Origin: Laspinema sp. D2d
GTDB lineage: Bacteria; Cyanobacteriota; Cyanobacteriia; Cyanobacteriales; Laspinemataceae
NCBI RefSeq assembly: GCF_025370755.1
Contig: NZ_JAMXFC010000024.1
Coordinates: forward strand, 38,723 to 102,722
Reading direction: 5' to 3'
Length of the DNA stretch: 64,000 bases
Shown: positions 8,285 to 20,492 of the stretch, piece after piece
How positions within the stretch are numbered: position 1 is the stretch's first letter
Layout: each line of letters begins with the position of its first letter
Notes under the pieces: generated by a model
What the model saw: only the letters and a program-made list of their open reading frames with translations
The model's database searches: none
Told to the model about the DNA's origin: nothing
Position numbers and translations under genes: made by a program

Positions 8285-11200
8285 TTAGAACTCACCTGCT
8301 AAGGCGGCGACACACCGATCGCAAATGGTTGGATCTTCCTCGGATTCACCGACGTGAGTCGAGTAGTTCCAACAGCGATCGCATTTCTGTCCTTCTGCAT
8401 CCACGACACCGATTTTCCATCCGTTGACTTGTGCGGTATATTTCAACGCTTCTAGTCGTTGGGGGTTGTCTAGCACTTCCACTTGGGAGGTGATGAACAG
8501 ATACCGCAGTTCGTCTACGCCGTTGCCAATGGTTTGGGGGACGGGGACGACTGGGGTGGGAGAGGTTACTGTTGCTGGGTGGTGGGCGATCGCCTCTTCG
8601 ATTGCTTCTTCAAATGCCTCTATTGCCTCGATCGCTGCATCGGTTTGGGTTTTGCCGAGGACATAGTTACTCACCGAGGCAACGGTATCCGTGAGTTCTT
8701 TGCGGTTATTGGCGCGTAAGACATAGCGATTGACAAACCATCCACTGTATCCGATACCAATTAGTTCCAGGAAACCGGGAAGTAAGGGGAAATCAGCGAT
8801 CGCCTCTACAATTGCGCCTAAGACAATCAGGGAGACGGTCCCACTCACAATTAATCCCAAACTGACCAGGGGTCGGCGATAGTCGGAGAAAAATAGTCCC
8901 AGATAGCGGGGTAATTCTGCCATGACTGCTAAGGCAGCATTGAGCAATTGTTGCCATTGGGGGATATCTTCCCGTGAGGGAGGGGTTGCTGTTGTTTGTG
9001 GGAGGGTGATTGTCGCTGCGGGTGTTTCTTCCGGGGGATTGGCGACAGTGGTGGTGGTGGGGATGGTTCCCACCGATCGCGCGGGGTTCAGGTTCCCTAA
9101 TGTTTGTCGCAGTGAGATATCCTCAACGTATAACAAGACTTTCGCCTCTAAGGAAGACCCGACGGCTTTATCTTGACGCGCCTTTTCTAGCACTTGGTTT
9201 ACTTCCCCGCGCAGTTGGCGGAGGGTTTGCCAGGTTTTGGCGAGTTCCGGTTGTTTCCAATGGTCTTCTACCTGTACCCAACCTGCTTCAAATACAGAGT
9301 TATAGGGGGTAGGATAGGGGAGATTTTGCCAGATATCTTCGGCGATATGGCACAAAACCGGGGCGACTGCTTTGGCGAGGTTTTCCAGGGCGATCGCTAG
9401 GACGGTTTGACAGCTTCTGCGCCGTTTGGCATCCACTGCACTGATATACAAGCGGTCTTTGGCAATATCTAGGTAGAAGTTGGACAAATCGACCACGCAG
9501 AAATTCTGCACGGTTTGGAAGAATCGAAAAAATTGATAACTCTCAAAGGCATCGGTAACCTCAGAAAAAATCTCGGTCATTCGATGCAGCATATATCGGT
9601 CTAATTCGGGCAGTTCTTCATAAGGAACTGCATCTTTAGCCGGGTCAAAATCCTCTAAATTCCCCAACAAGAATCGGGCCGTGTTGCGGATTTTTCGATA
9701 GACATCCGATAGCTGCTTCAGGATATTTTTTCCGATAGGAACATCGGAGGAATAGTCCACCGAAGAGACCCATAATCGGAGAACATCCGCCCCATAAGGA
9801 GGTTCTTCTTTTTGGTTTTTGCCGCCGTCGATGATGATCGCTGGATCGACGACATTTCCCAGGGATTTGCTCATTTTGCGGTTGTTCTCATCAAGGACAA
9901 ATCCATGAGTCAAAACGCTTTTATAAGGGGCGATACTATTGTTAGCAACGCTAGTGAGTAAACTGGATTGGAACCAGCCGCGATGTTGGTCAGACCCTTC
10001 TAAATAGAGGTCTGCGGGATAGCGCAATTCTTCGCGACCCCCGACGACTGCGGCCCAGGAGGAACCGGAATCGAACCAGACATCCATTGTATCGGTGCCT
10101 TTGCGGTAGGTTTTACCGTTGCTGCGGTAGGGTTCCGGTAAGAGGTCTTCGATGGGCAATTCCCACCAAGCATCAGACCCTTTTTCGGCGACGATCGCCT
10201 GCACATGAGCGATGGTTTCTTCGGTCATTAAGGGCTCGCCGGTTTCTTCTTCATAAAACACCGGAATGGGAACGCCCCAACTGCGTTGGCGAGAGATACA
10301 CCAATCGGACCGTTCTGACACCATTGCCGCAATCCGATTTTCTCCTTGTGCGGGAACCCATTTGACTTCGGAAATGGCTTTCATCGCTTCGTCCCGGAAT
10401 CCATCGACGGAAGCAAACCATTGTTCTGTTGCCCGAAAGATGGTGGGTTTTTTGGTGCGCCAATCGTAGGGATATTTATGAACGTAAGGTTCTTCTTTGA
10501 GGAGGGATTTGGCTTTTTTTAAGGCTTCAATGACGGCGGTATTGCCTTCATCCAAGACGTTTAATCCAGCAAATTCTCCCGCTTCTTCGGTAAAGTTGCC
10601 GTTACCATCGACCGGGGCTAAAATGGGTAAACCATAACGTTGACCGACTTGGTAATCTTCTAAACCATGTCCGGGGGCGGTGTGTACAAGTCCGGTTCCA
10701 GATTCGGTGGTGACGTAATCGCCGCCGATGACTACAGGACTGGTGCGATCGCACAGGGGATGCTTATACTCACATCCTTCTAAGTCTTTGCCTTTGATTT
10801 TACCTTGGACTGTGAGAGGTGTTCCTAGGGTTTCAGAAAGGCGAGCGACTAATTCAGCCGCAACGATGAGGAATTTGCCCGATGCCGGTTCATAGTCCGG
10901 TCCGGTTTCCACGATCGCATAGTCGAGTTGGGGATTCACACTCACCGCTAAGTTCCCGGGAATTGTCCAAGGAGTCGTCGTCCAGATTCCCACCCACAGT
11001 TGTTTCATGTAGGGTTTAAGTGAGGCAGCGGTATCCGCTAACTTCGTGATGTGGAATGCCGCATAGATACTCCGCGAGGTGTGACCTTCGGGATATTCTA
11101 ATTCCGCTTCAGCGAGGGCAGTTTGAGAACTCGGACTCCAATGCACGGGTTTTCGTCCTCGGTAGATATAGCCTTTCAGGACCATCTTACCAAAGACGCC

Positions 11201-11713
11201 AATTTGGGCGGCTTCGTATTCGGGTTTTAACGTGAGATAGGGATTTTCCCAATCTCCCCACACCCCATACCGTTTGAAGCTTTCTTTTTGTTCCTCAACG
11301 GTTTTCAGAGCAAATTCTTGGGCTTTTTGGCGCAATTTTAAGGGCGTCAGGTTTTGACGTTCCTTGGATTTCATCGCCTGTAGCACTTTCAGTTCGATGG
11401 GCAATCCATGACAATCCCAACCGGGGACATAGCGGACTTGATGTCCCCGCAGTAACTTATACTTGTTGATGATGTCTTTGAGGACTTTGTTCAGGGCGTG
11501 TCCCATGTGCAGGGACCCATTGGCGTAGGGCGGCCCATCATGGAGGATGAATAACTCACCGGGATTGTTCTGTGACAGGCGTTCATAGATTTGATGGTCG
11601 GCCCAAAATTTCTGGAGTTCGGGTTCCCGCTTGACGGCGTTGGCCCTCATGTCAAAGCCAGTTTTAGGCAGGTTGACGGTATCTTTATAACTTTTTGCTT
11701 CGGTCACAGCCAA
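8285..11713 (-). CDS. ileS: Isoleucyl-tRNA synthetase with inserted CAAD membrane domain
   Basis: A 1142-residue class I synthetase, longer than the roughly 950 residues usual for the family. HMGH is at 69-72 and KMSKS at 613-617. The C-terminal zinc site CDRCWNY...CDRC is intact. Between the anticodon-binding region and the zinc finger, roughly residues 880-1060, is an insertion: a Thr/Pro-rich linker, then a CAAD domain (about 917-1035) with two hydrophobic helices near 947-968 and 975-995. CAAD domains anchor several cyanobacterial synthetases to thylakoid membranes. The insertion falls just before [10 protein letters not shown], where ordinary IleRS continues directly. The start ATG at 11713 begins [20 protein letters not shown], the normal IleRS N-terminus. 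Confidence 0.97.
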   Translation of the reverse strand: MAVTEAKSYKDTVNLPKTGFDMRANAVKREPELQKFWADHQIYERLSQNNPGELFILHDGPPYANGSLHMGHALNKVLKDIINKYKLLRGHQVRYVPGWDCHGLPIELKVLQAMKSKERQNLTPLKLRQKAQEFALKTVEEQKESFKRYGVWGDWENPYLTLKPEYEAAQIGVFGKMVLKGYIYRGRKPVHWSPSSQTALAEAELEYPEGHTSRSIYAAFHITKLADTAASLKPYMKQLWVGIWTTTPWTIPGNLAVSVNPQLDYAIVETGPDYEPASGKFLIVAAELVARLSETLGTPLTVQGKIKGKDLEGCEYKHPLCDRTSPVVIGGDYVTTESGTGLVHTAPGHGLEDYQVGQRYGLPILAPVDGNGNFTEEAGEFAGLNVLDEGNTAVIEALKKAKSLLKEEPYVHKYPYDWRTKKPTIFRATEQWFASVDGFRDEAMKAISEVKWVPAQGENRIAAMVSERSDWCISRQRSWGVPIPVFYEEETGEPLMTEETIAHVQAIVAEKGSDAWWELPIEDLLPEPYRSNGKTYRKGTDTMDVWFDSGSSWAAVVGGREELRYPADLYLEGSDQHRGWFQSSLLTSVANNSIAPYKSVLTHGFVLDENNRKMSKSLGNVVDPAIIIDGGKNQKEEPPYGADVLRLWVSSVDYSSDVPIGKNILKQLSDVYRKIRNTARFLLGNLEDFDPAKDAVPYEELPELDRYMLHRMTEIFSEVTDAFESYQFFRFFQTVQNFCVVDLSNFYLDIAKDRLYISAVDAKRRRSCQTVLAIALENLAKAVAPVLCHIAEDIWQNLPYPTPYNSVFEAGWVQVEDHWKQPELAKTWQTLRQLRGEVNQVLEKARQDKAVGSSLEAKVLLYVEDISLRQTLGNLNPARSVGTIPTTTTVANPPEETPAATITLPQTTATPPSREDIPQWQQLLNAALAVMAELPRYLGLFFSDYRRPLVSLGLIVSGTVSLIVLGAIVEAIADFPLLPGFLELIGIGYSGWFVNRYVLRANNRKELTDTVASVSNYVLGKTQTDAAIEAIEAFEEAIEEAIAHHPATVTSPTPVVPVPQTIGNGVDELRYLFITSQVEVLDNPQRLEALKYTAQVNGWKIGVVDAEGQKCDRCWNYSTHVGESEEDPTICDRCVAALAGEF

Positions 11714-11921
11714 ATCCTAATTATTATAGAACAGTTTTCAGTTTATTATAAACAGGAGTTTGGTAAGTTTTGAGATGTAATTCCCGTCGCAAGAACTGGC
11801 AGAGGATAAACCCGCTGCTGATAGAGGCAATTCAGCCTCACGCCTCTACAAGGGGTTAAAACCCAACTCAAAACCCTACTGTATCAGACGTTCAGTTATA
11901 AACCATCCCGATGGCAAGGGT

Positions 11922-14510
11922 TTAGATGGGATAGCTACCTGCGGTAACGACCCGATCGCGTCCCAGGGCTTTGGCGCGGTAGAGGGCGGTATCTGCGGCC
12001 CGAATCAGGTCATCTCCGGTGAGTCCTGCGGTGGGAAAGCACGCAATTCCCAGGGAGGCGGTAATGATTCCCAATAATTCCCCGCGATGTTCTAAAACTA
12101 GGTTTTTAATGGCTTCTCGGATTTGTTCAGCGCGACGATAGGTTTCTGATAAGGTGGCCTCGGGTAAAATGAGGGTTAATTCTTCCCCTCCGTAGCGGCA
12201 GGCAATATCTGAACCCCGAATATTTTTCCGTAATAATTCTCCCACTTGTCGCAACACCGCATCCCCGGCATCATGGCCGAACGTATCGTTAAAATGCTTG
12301 AAATGGTCAATATCAATCATGACGATACCCACAGATTGATCCTGACGGTGAGCCCGTTGAAGTTCTCTCTCTAGGGTTTCTTCTAAGTACCGGCGATTAA
12401 ACAGTCCCGTGAGGGAATCGCGAATACTTTGGGCATGGAGTGTTTCCCTCAGCTTAATATTGGCTAATGCTAAAGCAATTTGTTCGGAAACCGTGCGGGC
12501 TAACTGTTGTTTTCCGTCACTTAATCGCCCTTTATGGCTGGAAATTAAATACAGCAATCCCGAGATGCTTCCCTGGGCCATCATCGGGAGACAGAGGGAT
12601 TCTACGGGGGTAAGATGGGGGTGGAAGTGGTCGCAAAATAAACTAAAAGGACTATTATCGACCCGATGCGATCGCCCTCGTCGTAAAGCCCAGCATTCAT
12701 GAGGAGCAAACCACTGTTTACTCCCGGGAAGTTTTCCCCAGGTAGCAACCGTTTCTACGCGATTTTTGAAGACATCGATCGCCGCTAGTCCCCCGGAACA
12801 GGATGGAAATAATAAAGGCAGTTTGAGTCCGATCGCTTTGTAGGCTTCCTCTAAAGTTTCGCAAGCTTGCAACAACTCATTCATTTCCCCCAATAAAGCC
12901 ATTTCTCGATTGCGTTGTTTAAGTTCTTCCACCCACCGAATCAGCTTATCATTGGCTTGTTGCAAAGTCGCTTCAGATTGCTTATCTTCGGTAATATTGC
13001 GAAAGGTTACAGTAAACCCGTCCTCTAGTTTAACGGCCATCATTTTAAACCAAGCCTGGAGTCCTTCATGGTCGTAATAAAATTCTAATTCTAAGGGTTG
13101 ATGAGTATTCACCACCTCCACATACCGTTCAAATAATCCAGCGTCAAGATTTCCGGGCATTTCTTGAAGGAGATATTTTCCCAGGACCTCTTCCCGTCGG
13201 CGTCCGACAATTTTCTCAGCGGTAGGATTGATCGTTAACCATTGAAAATCAATGATAGTTTTTTCAGAATTTCGGATAGCTTTGAACGCCATGATGCCAT
13301 CCAAAGAACTATTTAAAACCCCCGCCAGTAAGGATTCTGAATAGTGCAAAGCTTGAACCATCTGGTGGCGATCGGTTATATCCCGTGCTATCCAGATGAC
13401 CGAGTGGGGGGAAAGGGGAGAAATACTGGCGGTAAATCGCTTTTGTTCTTTTTCAAGGTTTAAACTGTAATCCAATTGAATCGAACTCTCGGTTTCGAGA
13501 GACTGGCGAATTACCCCTAAAAAGGTTTCTGATTGGGCTCCATTTAAAAAAAATTCCAGGGTTTGGCTGATTAATTGAGAATTCTCGTCGGAACGGACTA
13601 AGGTGGGATGGGTAGGCGCAACTTTGATTTGATTTTCAGTTTCATCAATAACCAGAATAATATCAGTCAGGGATGCAAATGCCGCCCGTAAAACCTTTTC
13701 CTCCTCGGTTAAAATTCGCTTAGGTTCTAGTAAATCAACCAATATAAATAGATCTGGCCCATTCTGATTTGAGGCCGTTGGTACCGAGGGATTCCCCAAA
13801 CAGCTTGATGGGGTGGGAACCGTGACTGTTTTCAAGTCGGTTTTAATATAAGGCATAATTTTAATCCGATTTCCAATCCGACTTTTTGAACGCTTTTTGT
13901 AACCAACAGCCCCAGATCTTGAGAAAGCTTTAAATCGGGAAACTAATGATTTTTTAGGATGAACGGGAGAGCTAAATTCTGCTAATTCATGATGCTTAGT
14001 TTGGATTGAATGCTCCAAAACCTGGCCCGAGGGAGATACATAAAATTTCTGCATCAGTCGGGAGGGGGTAAGGCAACCGACGATTTGATTATTGGAATCG
14101 CTAAGAATAGGAAGGTAATGAATTCCTTGCTGAAACCAATGAAGAATCCGGCAAATATCGCGACAATCGGATTCTTTAATAGAGATAGAACACTTTTGCA
14201 TTACTGAGGCAACGGTTGTTTTTTTTAAAGAGGTTTTGCTCTCTAAAAATTCCACAATATGGCGGGGAGTTAATAACCCGATCGCCTGAGTCTCATCAAT
14301 TACAAAAAGGCAGGGTTCTGCACCCTCTTCCCCAGAGGATGATGAAGCAGGGGAGTGCAAGGAGGCAACGGGACCGTTAGCCGATCGCCCCTGACTCCTC
14401 ATTAATGCGATCGCCTCAACCAAGGGGGTATTTGCGGCAACAATCTGGACATTTCGGTCAATTGCAGATTCTATATCGAACGAACATAACAAACGATTTG
14501 CTTCCAGCAT
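11922..14510 (-). CDS. CBS-PAS-GAF diguanylate cyclase
   Basis: An 862-residue c-di-GMP synthase. The N-terminus (about 1-180) is a CBS pair, with VAANTPLVEAIALM and later VASVMQKCSISIKESD. A poorly conserved linker leads to two PAS regions (about 280-390 and 395-510, ending in DITDRHQM and NITEDKQSE), then a GAF domain (about 540-690). A GGDEF domain follows with GGEEL near 773 and an upstream RGSD that fits the RxxD inhibitory site. No EAL domain is present, so it should only make c-di-GMP. No membrane segment is seen. CBS domains commonly bind adenine nucleotides, so energy state is a possible input, which is inference. Confidence 0.9.
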   Translation of the reverse strand: MLEANRLLCSFDIESAIDRNVQIVAANTPLVEAIALMRSQGRSANGPVASLHSPASSSSGEEGAEPCLFVIDETQAIGLLTPRHIVEFLESKTSLKKTTVASVMQKCSISIKESDCRDICRILHWFQQGIHYLPILSDSNNQIVGCLTPSRLMQKFYVSPSGQVLEHSIQTKHHELAEFSSPVHPKKSLVSRFKAFSRSGAVGYKKRSKSRIGNRIKIMPYIKTDLKTVTVPTPSSCLGNPSVPTASNQNGPDLFILVDLLEPKRILTEEEKVLRAAFASLTDIILVIDETENQIKVAPTHPTLVRSDENSQLISQTLEFFLNGAQSETFLGVIRQSLETESSIQLDYSLNLEKEQKRFTASISPLSPHSVIWIARDITDRHQMVQALHYSESLLAGVLNSSLDGIMAFKAIRNSEKTIIDFQWLTINPTAEKIVGRRREEVLGKYLLQEMPGNLDAGLFERYVEVVNTHQPLELEFYYDHEGLQAWFKMMAVKLEDGFTVTFRNITEDKQSEATLQQANDKLIRWVEELKQRNREMALLGEMNELLQACETLEEAYKAIGLKLPLLFPSCSGGLAAIDVFKNRVETVATWGKLPGSKQWFAPHECWALRRGRSHRVDNSPFSLFCDHFHPHLTPVESLCLPMMAQGSISGLLYLISSHKGRLSDGKQQLARTVSEQIALALANIKLRETLHAQSIRDSLTGLFNRRYLEETLERELQRAHRQDQSVGIVMIDIDHFKHFNDTFGHDAGDAVLRQVGELLRKNIRGSDIACRYGGEELTLILPEATLSETYRRAEQIREAIKNLVLEHRGELLGIITASLGIACFPTAGLTGDDLIRAADTALYRAKALGRDRVVTAGSYPI

Positions 14511-16101
<1,591 letters not shown>

Positions 16102-16745
16102 TTAACCCGAGAATCCTGAAACTTTTGACCGATTCACAACCCGATCTTGAAGTAAGCACATCACAAAGTTATCCACATAGTGGCAACATCCATTATATCG
16201 AAAGTATAGCCAGAACGCGAACTGCCGGAGATATTAGCCTCTGTGCCGACGGAGAGATTAACACCGGGAATGTTACCTCAACAGTAGCCTTGGGTAGTGG
16301 AAATATCAATCTCAACCGTAAGATTGCAGAGGTGAATATCGGAAGTCGGTGGACTCAGGAACAAACACTTTACCCCAGAGAATTTACTCCAGGAACCCTA
16401 AAACTATCCCTATCCCATCATTCACCTTGCCACTCACGGCGAATTTAAGTTTGGGAGTCCTAATACTCAGCTATGGATTCCGGAAATGGGTTGGAACAAT
16501 CCCCTCATCGAGTTATTAGTCTTTTCTGCCTAGGATACCGCATTAGGGGACAAACGAGCCGAATTTTAGCCGCCCTGTGGTACATCAGTGATCAAGGCAC
16601 TCTAACAGCGAGGACCGAGTTTTATAGCCACCTCAGCGATGCCAAAATTAAAGCTGAAGCCTTACGGGAGGCAAAAATTGCTAGGATTCTTAGGAAAGTC
16701 CGCTGGAGGCGATCGCACCAATCCGCAAACAGACGCTTAAGCCCC
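16102..16745 (+). pseudogene. Decayed haemagglutinin-repeat/CHAT-protease gene
   Basis: Three reading-frame pieces together recall one gene. First comes RTAGDISLCADGEINTGNV, like filamentous-haemagglutinin secretion repeats. After a frameshift comes PIIHLATHGEFKFGS, with the CHAT catalytic histidine codon at 16435-16437, then LIELLVFSA. At 16531 the codon expected for the catalytic cysteine of SACDTALG is TAG. After another frameshift, ALWYISDQGTL...TEFYSHLSDAKIKAEALREA is the normal CHAT C-terminus. At least two frameshifts and a stop at the active-site cysteine make it non-functional. The 5' end of the original gene is absent, replaced by the tocopherol-cyclase gene. Confidence 0.75.
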
Positions 16746-16818
16746 TCATCGTGCCTATCATAGCGGACGCCATAGACACAAAAGCAACAACTTCACTCGT
16801 TACAACAACCCTCAACCC

Positions 16819-16896
16819 CATCTCCCCAATCCTCCCCCATCCTCCCCATCTCCCCCATCCTCCCCATCTCCCCCAATCCCCCCATCCCCCATCCCA
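16819..16896. repeat. C-rich tandem repeat, CATCCTCCC family
   Basis: A pyrimidine-rich tract built on 9-base units (CATCCTCCC, CATCTCCCC), roughly two and a half 18-base double units plus degenerate ends. The unit CATCCTCCC is the exact reverse complement of GGGAGGATG, which forms the array at the right end of the window. Apparent reading frames through it are low-complexity. Confidence 0.65.
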
Positions 16897-16968
16897 AGAC
16901 CAACCACAAATGACCAAGGACAAATCCTGTACTATTAGGGTGAAGTGCGTTCAGAGAGACTAGCAAAC

Positions 16969-18408
16969 ATGAGTGCAGCAGGCACCTCAGAGGAAATCGT
17001 ATTTGGTACCGATGGATGGCGGGGGATTATCGCCCGGGATTTTACCTTTGCCAACGTGCGGAAGGTGACGAGGGCGATCGCCGCTTATCTGGAAACCGCC
17101 TACAGTAAAGATAAACCCGTTTTAATTGCTTATGACCCCCGCTTTTTAGCAGACCAATTTTCTCAAACAGCGGCGGAAGTCTTAGCAGATTTGGGTTGGA
17201 CTGTCAAGATGACGGACCGGGATTGTCCGACTCCGGTGATTGCTTATAATGCCCGCCATCTGAATACTGCCGGTGCGTTGATGTTCACCGCATCCCACAA
17301 CCCGGCCCCTTATTGTGGCATTAAATATATCCCCGATTATGCGGGTCCTGCTACCCCAGAAATCACCGATACCATTGTGGCAAATATTGCCAAGGCATCG
17401 GATGCACCGCCCTCGGGTAAGAATACCGATAAAATTTCCATTTTTGACCCTAAACCTGCTTATTTGGAATTCATCTACACCTTGCTGGATGTGGATACCA
17501 TTCGTAAGGCGAAACTCAAGGTCAAATATGATGCATTGTATTCCACGTCCCGGGGTTATTTAGACCTAGTTTTAGAGCATTGCGGTTGCGAAACTGAAAG
17601 CTTCCACACTTGGCGGGATGTCCTGTTTGGGGGAGGAATGCCTGAACCCAAAGGGGAAATGCTGGTGGAGTTGGTGGATGCCGTCAAAAAAGATAATGCC
17701 GATTTGGGTTTGGCAACGGATGGGGATGCCGATCGCTTCGGGATTGTGGATGAAAAAGGAAATGTTCTTACCCCCAATACCATCCTGCTATTATTAGCAA
17801 AGCATTTGCTCCAAAATAAAGGCAAAAAAGGTGCGATCGTCCGCACAGTTGCCACGACTCACCTGTTAGATAACCTGGCGGAAAAATACGGTTTAACCCT
17901 CTATGAAACCGCTGTTGGGTTTAAATATGTCGGGGAAAAAATGCGGGAAACGGATGTGCTCATCGGCGGAGAAGAATCCGGCGGTTTGAGCATTTTGGGT
18001 CACATTCCCGAAAAAGATGGCATTCTGGCTGATATGTTGGTGGCTGAAGCAGTCGCTTTCGCCGGTAAACCCCTGAGTCAATTGGTGGAAGAGGTGATCG
18101 CCGAAGCGGGCGGTCCTCTCTATAACAACCGTCTGGATTTACACTTAACAGAAGCCCACAAAGCGGCAGTTCTGGACGCTTACCTGAAAAATCCCCCGAC
18201 AGAAGTTGCGGGAATTCACGTCAAAGAAGTGGGTCGCAAAGATGGGATTAAACTCTATCTTGAAGATGGCGGATGGGTGTTGTTACGTCCCTCGGGAACG
18301 GAACCTTTGATTCGGGTTTATATGGAAACAAATTCTCCCGAAAAACTCCAAAAAGTCGGCCAAGAAATGCAGGCTAAAATCGATAAACTGGCTCCGGTTG
18401 CTGCCTAG
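16969..18408 (+). CDS. Phosphoglucomutase/phosphomannomutase family protein
   Basis: A 479-residue alpha-D-phosphohexomutase. FGTDGWRG opens the N-terminal domain, the phosphoserine loop is in FTASHNPAP (about residues 105-113), the metal loop is DGDADR, the sugar-binding loop is GGEESGG, and the phosphate-contacting RPSGTEPLIRVY is at the C-terminus. It interconverts hexose 1- and 6-phosphates for glycogen, sucrose or cell-wall precursors; the sugar preference is not certain. The ATG at 16969 (MSAAGTSEE) is preferred over a GTG at 16945, since an AGAGAG lies ahead of it and the extra eight residues look non-native. A strong hairpin follows the stop. Confidence 0.93.
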   Translation: MSAAGTSEEIVFGTDGWRGIIARDFTFANVRKVTRAIAAYLETAYSKDKPVLIAYDPRFLADQFSQTAAEVLADLGWTVKMTDRDCPTPVIAYNARHLNTAGALMFTASHNPAPYCGIKYIPDYAGPATPEITDTIVANIAKASDAPPSGKNTDKISIFDPKPAYLEFIYTLLDVDTIRKAKLKVKYDALYSTSRGYLDLVLEHCGCETESFHTWRDVLFGGGMPEPKGEMLVELVDAVKKDNADLGLATDGDADRFGIVDEKGNVLTPNTILLLLAKHLLQNKGKKGAIVRTVATTHLLDNLAEKYGLTLYETAVGFKYVGEKMRETDVLIGGEESGGLSILGHIPEKDGILADMLVAEAVAFAGKPLSQLVEEVIAEAGGPLYNNRLDLHLTEAHKAAVLDAYLKNPPTEVAGIHVKEVGRKDGIKLYLEDGGWVLLRPSGTEPLIRVYMETNSPEKLQKVGQEMQAKIDKLAPVAA

Positions 18409-18420
18409 TAACTCCCCAGG

Positions 18421-18450
18421 AAACGGCAGGGGTTTAAATCCCTGCCGTTT
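18421..18450 (+). terminator. Hairpin terminator after the hexomutase gene
   Basis: An 11-base perfect stem (AAACGGCAGGG / CCCTGCCGTTT) with an 8-base loop lies 12 bases past the stop. It is followed by GTTGTTGT rather than a clean T-run, so termination may be partial and the next gene may be read through. Confidence 0.7.
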
Positions 18451-18476
18451 GTTGTTGTAAATGAGGATAAAACAGT

Positions 18477-18707
18477 ATGCCCATTACCAAACTGATTCCA
18501 ATCTTAGTCAGTGCGATCGCCGCCATTTGGGTCGTCGCGATCGCCCTCCTATCGGTCCAAAATGCTACCCCAGTTTCTTTACAATTTTTAGGATTTAGTT
18601 CGATTCAGCTTCCAGTAGGTCTGGTCTTAGCCGCTAGTACCGGATTAGGGATGATTGGAGGGGCACTGGTCCTCTCTGTGTTGAGTAAGGGGCGAAATTT
18701 TTCCTGA
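18477..18707 (+). CDS. LapA-like (DUF1049) small membrane protein
   Basis: A 76-residue protein with two predicted membrane helices (about 5-27 and 43-68), separated by SVQNATPVSLQFLGFSSIQLPVG. This middle stretch is the conserved core of DUF1049/LapA proteins, named after the E. coli lipopolysaccharide assembly protein LapA. Its role in cyanobacteria is not established. It lies 69 bases after the hexomutase gene, with a hairpin between. Confidence 0.8.
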   Translation: MPITKLIPILVSAIAAIWVVAIALLSVQNATPVSLQFLGFSSIQLPVGLVLAASTGLGMIGGALVLSVLSKGRNFS

Positions 18708-18915
18708 GTCTTAATACTCCGGTTCCATTGCACTACAATTTACTGAATTTAACGGCTTGACAAACGGGCAAAAATCGGATAAGAGTTTAACTCAATTCCC
18801 TAACCCCGATCGCCGGGTTCTATCCCCTAAACTTTTATATTTAACTCCTCTCTCACCGCATTTAAAGTCTCGACCTAGCCCCCTAAAAATCCCTTTAACC
18901 TATTTTTAACAAGCC

Positions 18916-20427
18916 ATGCACCAAGCCAAATTAGCGCGGCGGTTTTCCTTAATCCTGTTAGCGACAACCTTCTGTAGTTCCATGCCGAGGGCAGTCGGGG
19001 CGATCGCCTCCGAACCCCTCTCAACTTCTCCCATCCCGGCGATCTCCTCCGCGCCGGAACTGAGAATCTGGGAATTTGACCCCTATACCAACGAACTGCA
19101 AATTACCGTCCCCGAGGGCGTCACCCCAGACTATTCCATCCTCACCGACCCTCTGCGGATTGCGATCGATATCCCCAATGGCGACAATCCCGTACAATCC
19201 AGCGCCGAAAATTATCAAGGGACTGTCCGTGAAATTCGGATTGCTCAACTGGAATCGGGGATCACCCGGATTGTCATGGAATTTGCACCGGGAGTTACCC
19301 TCGACTCCAATGCCGTCACCCTCACCCCGATCGGACAAAGTAATCGCTGGGTGATTCGTCCATCAGTACAACTGGCCGAGTCCCTCCCTACTACGGTAAC
19401 GGTCACGGAATCGACTGGGGACATTCGCACTCTGCCTATGTTACCGCCATCGGCAGCGAATCAGCCTCCAGCGATTTCCTTGCCCTCACCCACCCTAGAA
19501 TCAGGGGAATTTAACCCCAACTCAGAACTGGAGCAAATGCCCATTCTGAATGTGCCACCCCCGCCACCGCCACCGCAACTGTCAGAATTAAACATCCCCG
19601 TTGAAGATGCCCGATCGCTGGAAGTAACCGACGCGTTAGACTTTGAATTGCCGGTGGAAACCCCAACTGTAGCCAATAGTAGCCCCACCGTCACCGTTCC
19701 TCCCGTGGAAAGTGCGTCCGTTGAGGAGGCGATCGCCCAGAGTACCCCAGTTCCGGTGACTGTGGAACCAGAAATTGCACCCCCCGCACCCTCCCCCACC
19801 CTGGAAACACCCAGGGCCCGGAATCCCGAGACGGATAGTATCCTCGCCTTTGGACAACCCCTGCCGACAACCGGGGCGATCGCGACGGGTCCCGCACCTG
19901 TAAGCGCTGAAACTCCCCCATCCCTACCCGAGGAAGTCGCCGCAAATATCCCTTCTGATGTGTTGCTCTCTTCTGGAACGGTCCTGGTTCTGAGCTATCC
20001 TGGTTCCGTGGCGATCGCCCTAGAAGATAACCTCCCCAGACAAGAAGTCTTGATTGTCTATTCCGACATTTACGATCGCACCGGCCAATTAATGGCCCCG
20101 GTTGGTACTCCAGTGATTGGCAGTTTCGTACGCGATCGGGGCAACATCCGCTTTCAAACCCAATCTATCATCCTCAAAGGTCGTGCTATCCCCTTCCTGG
20201 CGGAATCCGAACCCCTTGACGGCAATCGAGATATTTCCCAGAGAAGAACCATTAGTTATTCCGCAGTAGGGGCCGTTGCTGGTGCGGTCCTTGGGGGTTT
20301 AGCCGGAGGTCCTTTATTAGGCGGGGCCGCTGCTGGTGCCGTCACCTCACTTCTGCGTTCTGATATTGCCGCCATTGTCGAGCCCGGACAACTTCTCCCG
20401 GTGCGTTTAAGTGAACATTGGCGGTAA
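18916..20427 (+). CDS. AMIN-domain envelope protein with VirB10/TrbI-like C-terminus
   Basis: A 503-residue exported protein. Residues 1-29 form a signal peptide (basic RR, then a hydrophobic run, ending near AVGAIA). An AMIN domain (about 48-155; LRIWEFDPYTNELQITVPEG, YQGTVREIRIAQLESGITRIVMEF) is expected to bind peptidoglycan or secretin partners. A Pro/Ser/Thr-rich linker of roughly 180 residues, including PPPPPPP, could span the periplasm. The C-terminal region (about 345-503) has SSGTVLVL, then YSDIYDRTGQLMAPVGTPVIGSF, reminiscent of VirB10/TrbI, followed by a glycine-rich hydrophobic stretch (AVGAVAGAVLGGLAGGPLLGG). No conjugation genes are nearby. Function is unknown. Confidence 0.75.
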   Translation: MHQAKLARRFSLILLATTFCSSMPRAVGAIASEPLSTSPIPAISSAPELRIWEFDPYTNELQITVPEGVTPDYSILTDPLRIAIDIPNGDNPVQSSAENYQGTVREIRIAQLESGITRIVMEFAPGVTLDSNAVTLTPIGQSNRWVIRPSVQLAESLPTTVTVTESTGDIRTLPMLPPSAANQPPAISLPSPTLESGEFNPNSELEQMPILNVPPPPPPPQLSELNIPVEDARSLEVTDALDFELPVETPTVANSSPTVTVPPVESASVEEAIAQSTPVPVTVEPEIAPPAPSPTLETPRARNPETDSILAFGQPLPTTGAIATGPAPVSAETPPSLPEEVAANIPSDVLLSSGTVLVLSYPGSVAIALEDNLPRQEVLIVYSDIYDRTGQLMAPVGTPVIGSFVRDRGNIRFQTQSIILKGRAIPFLAESEPLDGNRDISQRRTISYSAVGAVAGAVLGGLAGGPLLGGAAAGAVTSLLRSDIAAIVEPGQLLPVRLSEHWR

Positions 20428-20492
20428 TCCTTACAGAACAATAGGCGAACCGTTTTTACAGCTACCCCTAGATTTACTGCGATCGTCCCAAA

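Noticed and set aside
8922..9312. Plus-strand frames opposite ileS
   Set aside because: They lie antisense to the CAAD insertion and its linkers and have no recognisable domain.
16690..16923. Minus-strand Gly/Trp-rich frame of 77 codons
   Set aside because: It is the translation of the C-rich tandem repeat and has no family resemblance.
19461..19945. Minus-strand Gly/Ser-rich frames
   Set aside because: They are antisense images of the Pro/Thr-rich linker of the AMIN protein.
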